Source: CAZJFH01 sp964545205 (GTDB lineage: Bacteria > Pseudomonadota > Alphaproteobacteria > Rhodospirillales > Magnetospirillaceae). Taken from it: a stretch of DNA of 54,624 bases. Both the position numbers and the translations under genes were made by a program. Position 1 is the first letter of the stretch. Every line of letters starts with the position of its first letter. This document shows positions 23,902 to 36,075 of this stretch, piece after piece. The notes under the pieces were generated by a model. It saw only the letters and a list, made by a program, of their open reading frames with translations. It had not been told where the DNA came from and searched no databases. The DNA lies in assembly GCA_964545205.1 (NCBI GenBank), contig CAZJFH010000031.1, positions 1-54,624 on the forward strand, given 5' to 3'.

Positions 23902-25134
23902 GTGTTCAGCAAGAAAGATCTCGACGTCCTGATCGGCGAGGAGAAGGACCCCGCGATCTCGATCTTCATGCCCACCGTGGTCGCCGGCCGCGAGACGCGC
24001 CAGGGGCATATCCGTCTCGACAACCTGATCCGCGAGGCCAGCAAGCGTCTGATCGACGCCGGCCTGCGCGACAGCGAGGTCGACGCCATCACCCGGCCGG
24101 CGCAGGAGCTGGTCAAGGACACGCGGTTCTGGCGCCTGACCGACAAGGGCCTGGCGATCTTCCTCGCCCCCGGCGTGTTCCACTGCCATCGCGTGCCGCT
24201 CGACCTCGCCGAGGAGGTGGTGGTGGCGCACCGCTTCCATGTGACGCCACTGATCCCGCTGCTGCTCGACGACGAGCGCTTCGCGCTGGTCGCGGTCAGC
24301 GCCGCCGGGGTGCGGCTGTACGACGGCAGCAAGAGCGGCCTCAGTCAGGTCGAGACCCCGGAGATGCCGGACGGTCTGCAGGCGGTCATGGACGAGAGCC
24401 AGTACGAGCTGAACCAGAACGTCGCCTCGCCGGCGCGGCCGCAGCTCCATCGCGGCAAGAGCGCCGCCCAGGGCCACGGCTTCCCGGCCGAGACGCCGGG
24501 CGACCAGGCCCGCGGCCCGTCGCCCGAGGAGACCCACCACGCGATGCTGGTCGAGTACATTCGCCGCGCCGCCGGCGTCGTCGACAAGCACCTGTCGGGC
24601 TTCACCCACCCGGTGCTGCTCGCCGGCACGCCGGAGATGGTCGGCGAGTTCCGCGCGGTTGCGCGCGGCAAGACCGTCATGGACCGCCACCTCGACGTCA
24701 ATCCCGACGGCATCGGCGTGGACGAGCTGCACGGCAAGGCCTGGGAGATGATCGGCGCCGCGCGGCGCAGCGACGCCGACCAGGCGGTGGAGCAGTTCGA
24801 ATCGCTGTTCAACGACGGCGACGACCGCGCCACCGTCAAGCCCGAGGAAATCGTCAAGGGCGCGCGCTACGGCCGCGTCGACTGCCTGATCGTCGCCGAG
24901 GGCGAACATCTGTGGGGCCATTACGACGAGGGCCGCGACACCGCGGTGTCGCGCGGCGGCGCCCCCTCGCTCGAGGACGAGGACCTGATCAATTACGCGG
25001 CCGTCCACACGATCAAGAACGGCGGCGTGGTGCGCCTGATGCCGAAGGACCGCATGCCGCGCGGCGGCGTCGCGGCGGCGATCATGCGCTACGGCTTCGA
25101 TCCGGATCGGCCGTTCGAGAAGAGTCCGGAGTGA
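23902..25134 (+). CDS. Bacterial archaeo-eukaryotic release factor-like protein (baeRF family)
   Basis: 410 residues. The N-terminal DLDVLIGEEKDPAISIFMPT, then RETRQGHIRLDNLIREASKR, FHCHRVPLDLAEEVVVAHRF and the C-terminal HTIKNGGVVRLMPKDRMP are features of the bacterial eRF1-like group, most like the family-3/7 type. These proteins are predicted to work at the ribosome, but their function is poorly defined. The likely start is GTG at 23902 with GGAGGCGAGCC upstream; the longer frame (to 23722) would overlap the divergent CBS gene. The 3' end overlaps the convergent BASS gene by 53 bases. Confidence 0.85.
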   Translation: MFSKKDLDVLIGEEKDPAISIFMPTVVAGRETRQGHIRLDNLIREASKRLIDAGLRDSEVDAITRPAQELVKDTRFWRLTDKGLAIFLAPGVFHCHRVPLDLAEEVVVAHRFHVTPLIPLLLDDERFALVAVSAAGVRLYDGSKSGLSQVETPEMPDGLQAVMDESQYELNQNVASPARPQLHRGKSAAQGHGFPAETPGDQARGPSPEETHHAMLVEYIRRAAGVVDKHLSGFTHPVLLAGTPEMVGEFRAVARGKTVMDRHLDVNPDGIGVDELHGKAWEMIGAARRSDADQAVEQFESLFNDGDDRATVKPEEIVKGARYGRVDCLIVAEGEHLWGHYDEGRDTAVSRGGAPSLEDEDLINYAAVHTIKNGGVVRLMPKDRMPRGGVAAAIMRYGFDPDRPFEKSPE

Positions 25135-26041
25135 GCAGCCGCCGGTAGGGTCGCGCCAGCAGCGCCGGCAGGGTGTAGATCGGGAACTGGGCCAGCGCGA
25201 ACCACAGCAGCATGTGCGGATCGGCGTCGGGCGGCAGCGCCGCCAGCACCACCGCCATGTTGCAGTTGCCGGCCGCGAAGCCGACGGTGAGCGCCCGCCG
25301 GCGGCCGAGCCGGCCGAAGGCCAGGGCGGTCGCCGCCTGCAGTCCGAGATTGGCGGCATAGGAGCCGGCGACCAGCGCCGCCACGAAACCGGGCCGCTCG
25401 AGCAGCAGCGGCCCGACGCCGTCCATGATGGCGATCGCGAACAGCACCAGCAGCACCACCGAGGCGGCGTCGATCGGCGCCGCCCAGCCCGCCAGCCGCG
25501 CCGGCCCGGCGAACCGACGCGCGACAAGCGCCGCGGCGAAGGCGCCGAGGATCAGCGCCGCGACCCGCAGCCCGAACTCCCAGACCGGCAGCGCCAGCGC
25601 CTGCCCGGCCAGCCAGGCGGCGGCCAGCGGCAGGGTCAGCGGCGCCGCCAGCGTCGCCGCGGCGACCAGCACCAGCGCCAGCCCCATGTCGAGGCCGAGC
25701 AGCAGCGCCATCGCCGGTGCCGACATGATCGGCGGCGCCGCCGCCATCAGCACCAGCGCCGCGCCGACGCCCTCGGGCAGCCGCAACGCCGCGACGACGG
25801 CCGCCATCAGCAGCGGCGAGGCGATCAGCAGCCACAGCACGCCGAGGCCGAGCATGCCCGGCCGGCGCACCGTTTCGGCCAGTTGCGGCCACGCGACGCG
25901 CAGCATCGACAGGAACAACAGGCCGGCGACCGCATGCGGCAGCCACGGGCGCAGCAGCGCGGCGAGTTCCGGCAAGGCGAGGCCGAGGAACAGCGCCAGC
26001 GCCAGCAGCAGCCGGGCGTGGCGCGCCAGCAGCGCCGTCAC
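25082..26041 (-). CDS. Bile acid:sodium symporter (BASS)-family transporter
   Basis: 319-residue integral membrane protein with about nine hydrophobic segments. Family features are the inverted-repeat layout, APPIMSAPAMALLLGLD and, in the second half, ALTVGFAAGNCNMAVVLAAL. Members export or import organic acids with sodium; the substrate is unknown. The GTG at 26041 is two bases after the dctM stop (TGAGCGTG), so it is the last gene of the TRAP operon and translationally coupled. The C-terminus overlaps the 3' end of the baeRF gene on the other strand. Confidence 0.85.
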   Translation of the reverse strand: MTALLARHARLLLALALFLGLALPELAALLRPWLPHAVAGLLFLSMLRVAWPQLAETVRRPGMLGLGVLWLLIASPLLMAAVVAALRLPEGVGAALVLMAAAPPIMSAPAMALLLGLDMGLALVLVAAATLAAPLTLPLAAAWLAGQALALPVWEFGLRVAALILGAFAAALVARRFAGPARLAGWAAPIDAASVVLLVLFAIAIMDGVGPLLLERPGFVAALVAGSYAANLGLQAATALAFGRLGRRRALTVGFAAGNCNMAVVLAALPPDADPHMLLWFALAQFPIYTLPALLARPYRRLLTPDSSRTADPDRSRSA

Positions 26042-26043
26042 GC

Positions 26044-27345
26044 TCAGAACCGCATGTTGGCCGGCAGCCAGGTCGCCAGGCCGGGAAAGGCGGTGATGAT
26101 CACCACGGCGATCAGCAGCAGCAGGAAGAACGGCGCCGCGGCGCGGGCGATGAACAACAGGTCGCGCCCGGTCAGCCCCTGCAGCACGAACAGGTTGAAG
26201 CCGACCGGCGGCGTCACCTGGGCCATCTCGACCACCAGCACCAGATAGATGCCGAACCAGATGCGGTCGATGCCGGCCTGCTCGACCATCGGCATCACCA
26301 CCGAGGTGGTCAGCACGACCAGCGAGATGCCGTCGAGGAAGCAGCCCATCACCACGAAGAACACCGTCAGCGCCGCCAGCAGCCCGAACTTCGACAGCTC
26401 GAAGGTGCCGATCCACGCCGCCAGGGTCCGCGGGACGCCGGTGAAGCCCATCGCCACGGTCAGGAAACTGGCGCCGACCAGGATGAAGGCGATCATGCAC
26501 GAGGTGCGCGTCGCGCCCATCAGCCCGTCGGAAAAGCTCCGCCAGCTCAGCGCGCCCGACCACCACGACAGCAGCAGCGACAGCAGCACCCCGACCGCGG
26601 CGGCGTCGGTCGGCGAGGCGATGCCGCCGTAGATCGAGCCGATCACGCCGGCGATGATCAGCACCACCGGGGCCAGCAGTCGGATCGCCGCCAGCTTCTG
26701 GCGCAGGCTGGTCGGCGGCTCGCGCGGCGGCACCCGCGACGGGTTGAGCAGCGACCAGGTGCCGACGAAGCCCATGAACAGCACCATCAGCATCGCCCCC
26801 GGCACGACGCCGGCGATGAACAGCCGCGCGATCGATTCCTCGACGGCGACGCCGTAGACGATCAGGATGATCGACGGCGGGATCAGCAGCCCCAGCGTGC
26901 CCGATCCGGCCAGCGTGCCGATGCTCATGCGCTCGTCGTAGCCGCGCCGCTCCAGCTCGGGGATCGACATCTTGCCGACGGTGGCGCAGGTCGCCGCCGA
27001 CGATCCCGAGACGGCGGCGAAAATGCCGCAGCCCAGGATGTTGACGTGCAGCAGCCGCCCCGGCAGCCAGCCCAGCCACGGCGCCAGGCCCTTGAACATG
27101 TCCTCGGAGAGCCGCGACCGGAACAGGATCTCACCCATCCAGATGAACAGCGGCAGCGCCGCCAGCGACCAGGAACTCGCCGAACCCCAGGTGGTGGTCG
27201 CCATCACCGCGCCGACGGGCGCGTCGGTGAACAGCGCCATGCCCAGAATGCCGACGCCCAGCAGCGCGAACGCCACCCAGATGCCGGAGGCCAGCAGGAC
27301 CAGCAGCGCGACCAGCAGCGCGAGGGCGGTGCCGATGTCAGGCAT
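26044..27345 (-). CDS. dctM: TRAP transporter large permease subunit (DctM-like)
   Basis: 433-residue membrane protein with twelve or more hydrophobic segments and the DctM signatures LPLFIWMGEILFRS, AAVSGSSAATCATVGKMSIP, GSGTLGLLIPPSIILIVYG and EMAQVTPPVGFNLFVLQG. It is the transport channel of a tripartite (TRAP) system for organic acids with DctP and DctQ. Its ribosome binding site (GGGGAGA, 7 bases before the ATG) lies at the edge of a palindromic repeat (27353-27394). Its 5' end overlaps the DUF559 gene by 8 bases. Normally dctQ would be the immediate upstream neighbour. Confidence 0.95.
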   Translation of the reverse strand: MPDIGTALALLVALLVLLASGIWVAFALLGVGILGMALFTDAPVGAVMATTTWGSASSWSLAALPLFIWMGEILFRSRLSEDMFKGLAPWLGWLPGRLLHVNILGCGIFAAVSGSSAATCATVGKMSIPELERRGYDERMSIGTLAGSGTLGLLIPPSIILIVYGVAVEESIARLFIAGVVPGAMLMVLFMGFVGTWSLLNPSRVPPREPPTSLRQKLAAIRLLAPVVLIIAGVIGSIYGGIASPTDAAAVGVLLSLLLSWWSGALSWRSFSDGLMGATRTSCMIAFILVGASFLTVAMGFTGVPRTLAAWIGTFELSKFGLLAALTVFFVVMGCFLDGISLVVLTTSVVMPMVEQAGIDRIWFGIYLVLVVEMAQVTPPVGFNLFVLQGLTGRDLLFIARAAAPFFLLLLIAVVIITAFPGLATWLPANMRF

Positions 27346-27727
27346 CGGTTTTCTCCCCTCTCCCGCCTGCGGGAGAGGGGCCGGGGGTGAGGGCCGCGGC
27401 GATGACGCTCACGACGCCTTCGACATTCTCCAAGACGTCATTGTTCCAGAACCGCAGCACGCGGAAGCCTTCCCGTTCGAGAAACGCGGTACGCTTCGCG
27501 TCGTATTCGAGACCGTCGGCCGTGTTGTGCTGCCCGCCATCGAGTTCGATCACCAGCCGCGCCTCATGACTGACGAAATCCACGACGTATGGCCCGATCG
27601 GTTGCTGACGGCGGAACTTGGTCCCGAACTGGCGATTGCGTAACGCACGCCACAGCGTGCGCTCGACATCGGTCGCGTCCGTGATCCGGAGTCTCCTCGC
27701 GACGCTCAGTTTCTGACCCTCACGCAT
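27338..27727 (-). CDS. DUF559 (Vsr-like endonuclease fold) protein inserted in the TRAP operon
   Basis: 129 residues. Characteristic DUF559 elements: ARRLRITDATDVERTLWRAL, FRRQQPIGPYVVDFVSHE, LVIELDGGQHNTADGLEYD and TAFLEREGFRVLRFWNNDVL. The domain belongs to the PD-(D/E)xK/Vsr-like nuclease superfamily. The C-terminal AALTPGPSPAGGRGEK is coded by the flanking palindromic repeat, and the ATG at 27727 directly follows another copy's tail (GGGGGTGAGGGCC). The gene sits between dctQ and dctM, where the two would normally adjoin, and so looks like an insertion. Activity on DNA is not shown. Confidence 0.85.
   Translation of the reverse strand: MREGQKLSVARRLRITDATDVERTLWRALRNRQFGTKFRRQQPIGPYVVDFVSHEARLVIELDGGQHNTADGLEYDAKRTAFLEREGFRVLRFWNNDVLENVEGVVSVIAAALTPGPSPAGGRGEKTDA
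27353..27394 (+). repeat. GGGAGAGGG palindromic repeat, copy 1
   Basis: CCCCTCTCCCGC (27355-27366), loop CT and GCGGGAGAGGGG (27369-27380) form a perfect 12-bp stem, followed by the tail CCGGGGGTGAGGGCC. It lies at the 3' end of the DUF559 gene, codes its last residues, and provides the ribosome binding site of dctM on the minus strand. Confidence 0.9.
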
Positions 27728-27728
27728 G

Positions 27729-27774
27729 GCCCTCACCCCCCAGCCCCCTCTCCCGCAGGCGGGCGAGGGGGTGA
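27729..27774 (-). repeat. GGGAGAGGG palindromic repeat, copy 2 (inverted)
   Basis: Reads CCCTCACCCCCCAGCCCCCT then CTCCCGCAGGCGGGCGAGGG GGTGA on the plus strand, i.e. the tail comes first, so orientation is opposite to copy 1. It directly precedes the ATG of the DUF559 gene. Confidence 0.85.
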
Positions 27775-27780
27775 TCGCAC

Positions 27781-27822
27781 TCCCCTCTCCCTCCTGGGGA
27801 GAGGGGGCTGGGGGGTGAGGGT
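27781..27822 (+). repeat. GGGAGAGGG palindromic repeat, copy 3
   Basis: TCCCCTCTCCCTCC then TGGGGAGAGGGGGCTGGGGG and GTGAGGG. Same orientation as copy 1 but diverged in the loop. It abuts the 3' end of dctQ (27834), so the DUF559 gene is bracketed on one side by copy 1 and on the other by the copy 2/copy 3 pair. Confidence 0.85.
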
Positions 27823-27833
27823 TGAGCCGCCAG

Positions 27834-28382
27834 TCAGCGCTCGAAGACATCCCCCTCCTCCTCCTCGTAGGCCGGCGTCCGCCCCGCCAGGACCCGGACC
27901 AGCTCGTCGGCCAGCGCGATGGTCAGAACCGCCAGCCCGACCACCAGGGCGCTTTGCGGAATCCACAGCGGCACCGGCACCATGCCCGGGGCGCGGTCGT
28001 CGAATTCCAGCGACTCCAGCACCAGCAGCGCCGCGTAGCCGGTGAAATAGGCCGCGGTGGCGGCGCCGGCGGCGCAGCACCAGGCCTCGATCCACATGCG
28101 GACGCGGCCGCGGAGGCGGCCGATCGCCAGGTTGACGCGGATATGGGCGCCGCGCTTGAGCGTGTGGGCGAGCGCCAGGAAGGACGACGCGGCCAGGAAG
28201 AAGCCGGTGAACTCGGCGTAGGACGGCACCACCAGCCCGATCGGCGTGCCGGTCACCGCGCCGACGATGGCGTCGATCAGGTTGGCGCCGACCTGGGCCA
28301 GCACGGCCAGCGCGATCAGCACCAGGAAGACGGCCGCCAGCACGCCGGAGGCGGTGTAGAGGGCGTCGAGGGCTCGGCGCAT
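27834..28382 (-). CDS. dctQ: TRAP transporter small permease subunit (DctQ-like)
   Basis: 182 residues with four transmembrane helices (about 10-35, 55-75, 100-125, 145-165) as in DctQ. A conserved-looking stretch is YAEFTGFFLAASSFLALAHT then LKRGAHIRVNLAI. It ends with an acidic, hydrophilic tail (EEEEGDVFER). The ATG at 28382 is preceded by GGGGGTGAGGGCC, identical to the sequence in front of the DUF559 gene and to the tail of the palindromic repeats. It is 37 bases downstream of dctP. Confidence 0.93.
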   Translation of the reverse strand: MRRALDALYTASGVLAAVFLVLIALAVLAQVGANLIDAIVGAVTGTPIGLVVPSYAEFTGFFLAASSFLALAHTLKRGAHIRVNLAIGRLRGRVRMWIEAWCCAAGAATAAYFTGYAALLVLESLEFDDRAPGMVPVPLWIPQSALVVGLAVLTIALADELVRVLAGRTPAYEEEEGDVFER

Positions 28383-28419
28383 GGCCCTCACCCCCGCCCC
28401 CTATCCGCCGCCCGCACCG

Positions 28420-29388
28420 TCACTTCCGGTACTGCTCCAGCACCTGCTTGCCGGCGGCGCCGGCGTTGGCGGCCCATTCCTCGGCCATGGTGTCGCCGAT
28501 CTTCTCCAGCCCGGCCTTCAGCGCGGGGCTGGGGTCCTGGACCTTCATGCCGTTGTCGGCCAGCACCTTCTTCTTGGCCTCGTTCTCCTGCTTCGAGGCC
28601 TCCAGCCCGCGCTGGCCGGCCTTCTCGGCGGCGGCCAGGATCGCCTTGCGGGTGTCCTCGTCGAGCTGGCGGAAGGCGCGCTTGTTGACCACGACCGCGT
28701 TGTAGGGCAGCCAGGCCTGGGTGTCGTAGTAGTGGCTGACGAAGTCCCAGGCCTTGGCGTTGGCGCCGGTGGACGGGCTGGTCATCATCGCCTCGACGCG
28801 GCCGGTGGTGAAGGCCTGCGGGATGTCGGGCACCTCGACCTGGGTCGGCACGGCGCCGGCCAGTTCGGCGATGCGGGTGGTCTGCGGGTTGTAGGCGCGG
28901 AACTTGACGCCCTTGAGGTCGTCGACGCTCTCGATCGGCTTCTTGGCGTACAGGCCCTGCGGCGGCCAGGGGACCATGTAGAGGACCTGCATGCCCTGGG
29001 CGTCGAGCGCCTTCTCGATCTCGGGCCGCGCCGCCTGCATCAGCTTCTGCGAGGCGTCGTAGCTGGTGGCCAGGAACGGGATCGAATCGATGCCGAAGAT
29101 CGGGTTCTCGTTCGACTGCGAGCTGATCAGGAACTCGCCGACCGGCACCTGGCCGCCGCGCACCGCCTTCGGGATCTCGGGATGCTTGAACAGCGAGCCG
29201 CCGGGATGGACCTTGATCTCGACCTTGCCGCCGGTCGCCTGCTTCACGTCCTCGGCGAACTGCATGATGTTCTGGGTGTGGAAATTGGCGTCCGGATAGG
29301 GCGTCGGCATGTCCCAGGTCACCGCCCACGCCGGCGCCGCGCCAAAAGCAATCGCGCCCGCCATCGCGAGCCCGGCCAGTCTGGTCAT
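28420..29388 (-). CDS. dctP: TRAP transporter substrate-binding protein (DctP-like)
   Basis: 322 residues. An N-terminal signal peptide (about 1-22, ending PAWA) leads into a TRAP solute-receptor domain of the DctP type: FHTQNIMQFAEDVKQATGGK, LFKHPEIPKAVRGGQVPVGE, then PWPPQGLYAKKPIESVDDLK, GVKFRAYNPQTTRIAELAGA (with the conserved carboxylate-binding Arg) and TGRVEAMMTSPSTG. It is the periplasmic receptor for an organic acid. GGGAGG precedes the ATG. It heads the operon dctP-dctQ-(DUF559)-dctM-BASS and is divergent from the 5-oxoprolinase-like gene, 226 bases away, so its ligand may be that enzyme's substrate. Confidence 0.94.
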   Translation of the reverse strand: MTRLAGLAMAGAIAFGAAPAWAVTWDMPTPYPDANFHTQNIMQFAEDVKQATGGKVEIKVHPGGSLFKHPEIPKAVRGGQVPVGEFLISSQSNENPIFGIDSIPFLATSYDASQKLMQAARPEIEKALDAQGMQVLYMVPWPPQGLYAKKPIESVDDLKGVKFRAYNPQTTRIAELAGAVPTQVEVPDIPQAFTTGRVEAMMTSPSTGANAKAWDFVSHYYDTQAWLPYNAVVVNKRAFRQLDEDTRKAILAAAEKAGQRGLEASKQENEAKKKVLADNGMKVQDPSPALKAGLEKIGDTMAEEWAANAGAAGKQVLEQYRK

Positions 29389-29614
29389 CGTCTTACCTCC
29401 CGCGTCGTGCGAAAAACGTTGTTTTGTCGAGTCTTGGCGCGACGGCCGGTCGTGTCAAAAGGCCATGCGCCGAGACCGGACGGCCAATGGTGATACCGCA
29501 CGGCCCATCCGTCGACCCGTCCGTAGGTAGGGGGCGCCGGCGTGGCTGGTGGCCTGTCCATGGCCGTCGGCTTCGCCTACATTGCCTGCAGGCCCACCAT
29601 TTCGGACGCACCCC

Positions 29615-33253
<3,639 letters not shown>

Positions 33254-33381
33254 ACGCGGCGCGGAGCAGCGCGCATGGGATCGCGGCGGGAGCGGAGGCG
33301 TGATCCGCCTCGCCGCGCCTATGGCTTTTTGACCTTTATCAATTCAAGTATGATGCCCGGACCGAGGCATGGGGCGGCATC

Positions 33382-36075
33382 ATGCGCCTGTCATTGAGCG
33401 AACATCGTCTGATCGCGCAGATCGCCGTCGTCATGGTTCTGGCGACGCTGGCGCTGCTGCCGGTCGTGCTGTTCACCGAGCGCACGCTCGAACGCTCGAT
33501 CGTCGGCAGCCATCTCGACGCGCAGAAGCGGCTGGAGGCGGAGCGTCTGGCCCGCTTCAACGCGCTCGCGGCCCAGGCCAAGGCCAGCGTCGTCCGGTTC
33601 GCGGCCGCCATCTCATACGAGAGCGCCACCCTGGCCGCCGCGGGCGAGCCCTTCGACGCCGTCGTCGGCCGCGACCCCGACGGCGCCTGGCGGACGCGGC
33701 GCGAGCGTTTCGACCCCGCCGCCGAGGCCGGCATCTGGATTCCGGCCGACGTCGCGATCGACGACGAGATGCGGCGCTTTTTCATGCGCGGGCGCCAGAT
33801 CGCCAGCCTGTACGGCCAGGGCGCCTACAACGCGATCTTCTTCGACACCTGGGTGCTGCCGCTGACCAACGGCGAACTCGCGCACGCGCCCGAGATGCCG
33901 AACTTCATCTACGACGCCGCCGCCGATCACGACTACCGCCCCACCGACTGGGTGCAGCTGACCAATCCCGAGCGCAACCCCGACGGCACCCCGCGGTGGA
34001 CGTCGGCCAGCTTCGACCCGGTGCCGAAGAAATGGATGATCAGCGTCGTCGCCCCCTTCTACCGCGACGGCGTCTGGGCGGGATCGGTGGGCCACGACAT
34101 CCTGCTCTCGAAGCTGATCGAGGTGCTGCTCGGCGGTCGGCCCGACGCGGCCCGCGACCGCCTGTACGTCGTCGGCGCCGGCGGATTGCTGCTGGCTTCC
34201 AACGCGATCGAGGACGCCATCGTCCAGTCCGGCGGCGCGCTGACCGTCGACGGCGCCGACGACGCCGTGCTGACGCGCCTGTACCGGACCGGCCTGACGG
34301 CCGCAGGGGCCGAGCCGCTGGTGGCGCGGCTGGGCGAGGATTTCGCGGTGATCACGCCGCTGGCCGAACTCGGCGGCATGGTGATCCGGATCATTCCGCA
34401 TGCGGTGATCGAGAGCCAGGTGGCGCAGCCGCTGCGGCTGCTGCGCGCGGTGCTGTTCGGCGGCATGCTGTCGACGCTGGCCCTGGTGGTGGCCTTCGTG
34501 CTGCGCGAGGACCGCCGGCGCCGCTCGGCCCGAGCGGCGCTGGAGCGCCACAACGAGGAGCTCGAGCAGCGGGTGGCGCAGCGCACCGAGGAACTGTCGG
34601 CGGCCAAGGAGGCGGCCGAGGCGGCGAGCCGCGCCAAGTCCGAGTTCCTGGCCACCATGAGCCACGAGATCCGCACGCCGATGAACGGCATCCTGGGCAT
34701 GGTGCGGGTGCTGCTCGACACCAGGCTCAGCCCCGAGCAGCGCGACTGCGTCGAGACCGTCAACCATTCCGGCCAGGCGCTGCTGACCATCCTCGACGAC
34801 ATCCTCGACCTGTCGAAGCTCGAAGCCGGGCGCATGCTGGTGGTCGTCGAGAACGTGGAGCTCGGTCGGCTGGTGCGCGGCGTCGCCGGGCTCATGGCCT
34901 CGCGCGCCGTCGAGAAGGGGCTGGAGTTGCGGATCAGGATCGCGCCCGAGGTGCCCGACTGGGTGCGCACCGACCCGTTGCGGCTGCGCCAGGTGCTGCT
35001 GAACCTGGTCGGCAACGCGCTCAAATTCACCGAAGCCGGCGGCGTCACCATCGCGGTCGCCTTGGCCGAGGGTCCGCGCCCGCTGCTGCGCTTCGCCGTC
35101 GCCGACACCGGCATCGGCATTCCCGACGCGACGCGCGGCAGCCTGTTCGACGACTTCGTCCAGGCGGACGGCTCGATCTCGCGCCGCTACGGCGGTACCG
35201 GGCTGGGCCTCGCGATCTGCAAGCGGCTGGTGACGTTGATGGAGGGGCGGATCGGCGTCGACAGCGAGGCCGGCAAAGGCTCGACCTTCTGGTTCGAGGT
35301 GCCGCTCGAGCGCGGCGAACCGGTCGTCGCGGCGCCGCCCGAGCCGATCCAGCAGCTGGCGCCCCTGCGCATCCTGCTCGCCGAGGACAATCCGGTGAAC
35401 CGCAAGGTGGCGCTGGCCTTCCTGCGCCGCGACGCCCACCACGTCTCCGTGGCCGGCGACGGCGCCGAGACCGTCGACATGGCCGCGTCCGAGCCGTTCG
35501 ACCTGATCCTGATGGACATGCAGATGCCGACCATGGACGGCCTGGAGGCGACGCGCCGCATCCGCGCCCTGCCCGGCTCCGCGGCGCGGGTGCCGATCGT
35601 CGCCCTGACCGCCAACGCGCTGGGCGGCGACGCCGAACGCTGCCTCGCCGCCGGCATGGACGGCTATCTCGCCAAGCCGTTCACGCCCGAGCAACTGAAC
35701 GCGACCATCGCCCTGCATGCCCGTCGCGACGGCGCAGGCGCCGACGGCGCCGCGGTCGAGGCCGACCCGTTGCGCCAGCTCGCCGAGATCGTCGGTGCGG
35801 CGCAACTGCAGGCCCTGCTCGCCGATTTCGCCGATTACGCCCGCGACAGCCTGCGCGAGATCGGCGACGGCAGCGATCTGGCCCGCTGCGGCCGCGCCGC
35901 GCACGACCTCAAGGCGCTGGCCGGCACGTTCGGCGCCGCCGCCCTGGCGCGTCTGGCGACCGCGCTGGAGGCGGCCTGCCGCGACGGCCGCGACGACGAG
36001 GTCTCGAGCCTGGCGACCGAACTGCCGGCCTGCGTCGAGCGCACCCTCGCCGATCTCGCGCCCGCCGGCGACTAG
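33382..36075 (+). CDS. Hybrid sensor histidine kinase with receiver and Hpt domains
   Basis: 897 residues. Layout: TM helix (about 12-32), extracytoplasmic sensor region of Cache-like type (about 35-350, with WMISVVAPFYRDGVWAGSVG then HDI), second TM (about 355-375), coiled linker, HisKA (FLATMSHEIRTPMNGILGM, H428), HATPase_c (NLVGNALKFT, ADTGIGIP, GGTGLGLAI), receiver (LILMDMQMPTMDG, D712) and Hpt (CGRAAHDLKALAGTFGA, H841). All phosphorelay residues are present, so it is likely functional. No response regulator is adjacent; the output partner is elsewhere. Its stop overlaps that of the convergent gene (CTAG at 36072-36075). Confidence 0.95.
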   Translation: MRLSLSEHRLIAQIAVVMVLATLALLPVVLFTERTLERSIVGSHLDAQKRLEAERLARFNALAAQAKASVVRFAAAISYESATLAAAGEPFDAVVGRDPDGAWRTRRERFDPAAEAGIWIPADVAIDDEMRRFFMRGRQIASLYGQGAYNAIFFDTWVLPLTNGELAHAPEMPNFIYDAAADHDYRPTDWVQLTNPERNPDGTPRWTSASFDPVPKKWMISVVAPFYRDGVWAGSVGHDILLSKLIEVLLGGRPDAARDRLYVVGAGGLLLASNAIEDAIVQSGGALTVDGADDAVLTRLYRTGLTAAGAEPLVARLGEDFAVITPLAELGGMVIRIIPHAVIESQVAQPLRLLRAVLFGGMLSTLALVVAFVLREDRRRRSARAALERHNEELEQRVAQRTEELSAAKEAAEAASRAKSEFLATMSHEIRTPMNGILGMVRVLLDTRLSPEQRDCVETVNHSGQALLTILDDILDLSKLEAGRMLVVVENVELGRLVRGVAGLMASRAVEKGLELRIRIAPEVPDWVRTDPLRLRQVLLNLVGNALKFTEAGGVTIAVALAEGPRPLLRFAVADTGIGIPDATRGSLFDDFVQADGSISRRYGGTGLGLAICKRLVTLMEGRIGVDSEAGKGSTFWFEVPLERGEPVVAAPPEPIQQLAPLRILLAEDNPVNRKVALAFLRRDAHHVSVAGDGAETVDMAASEPFDLILMDMQMPTMDGLEATRRIRALPGSAARVPIVALTANALGGDAERCLAAGMDGYLAKPFTPEQLNATIALHARRDGAGADGAAVEADPLRQLAEIVGAAQLQALLADFADYARDSLREIGDGSDLARCGRAAHDLKALAGTFGAAALARLATALEAACRDGRDDEVSSLATELPACVERTLADLAPAGD

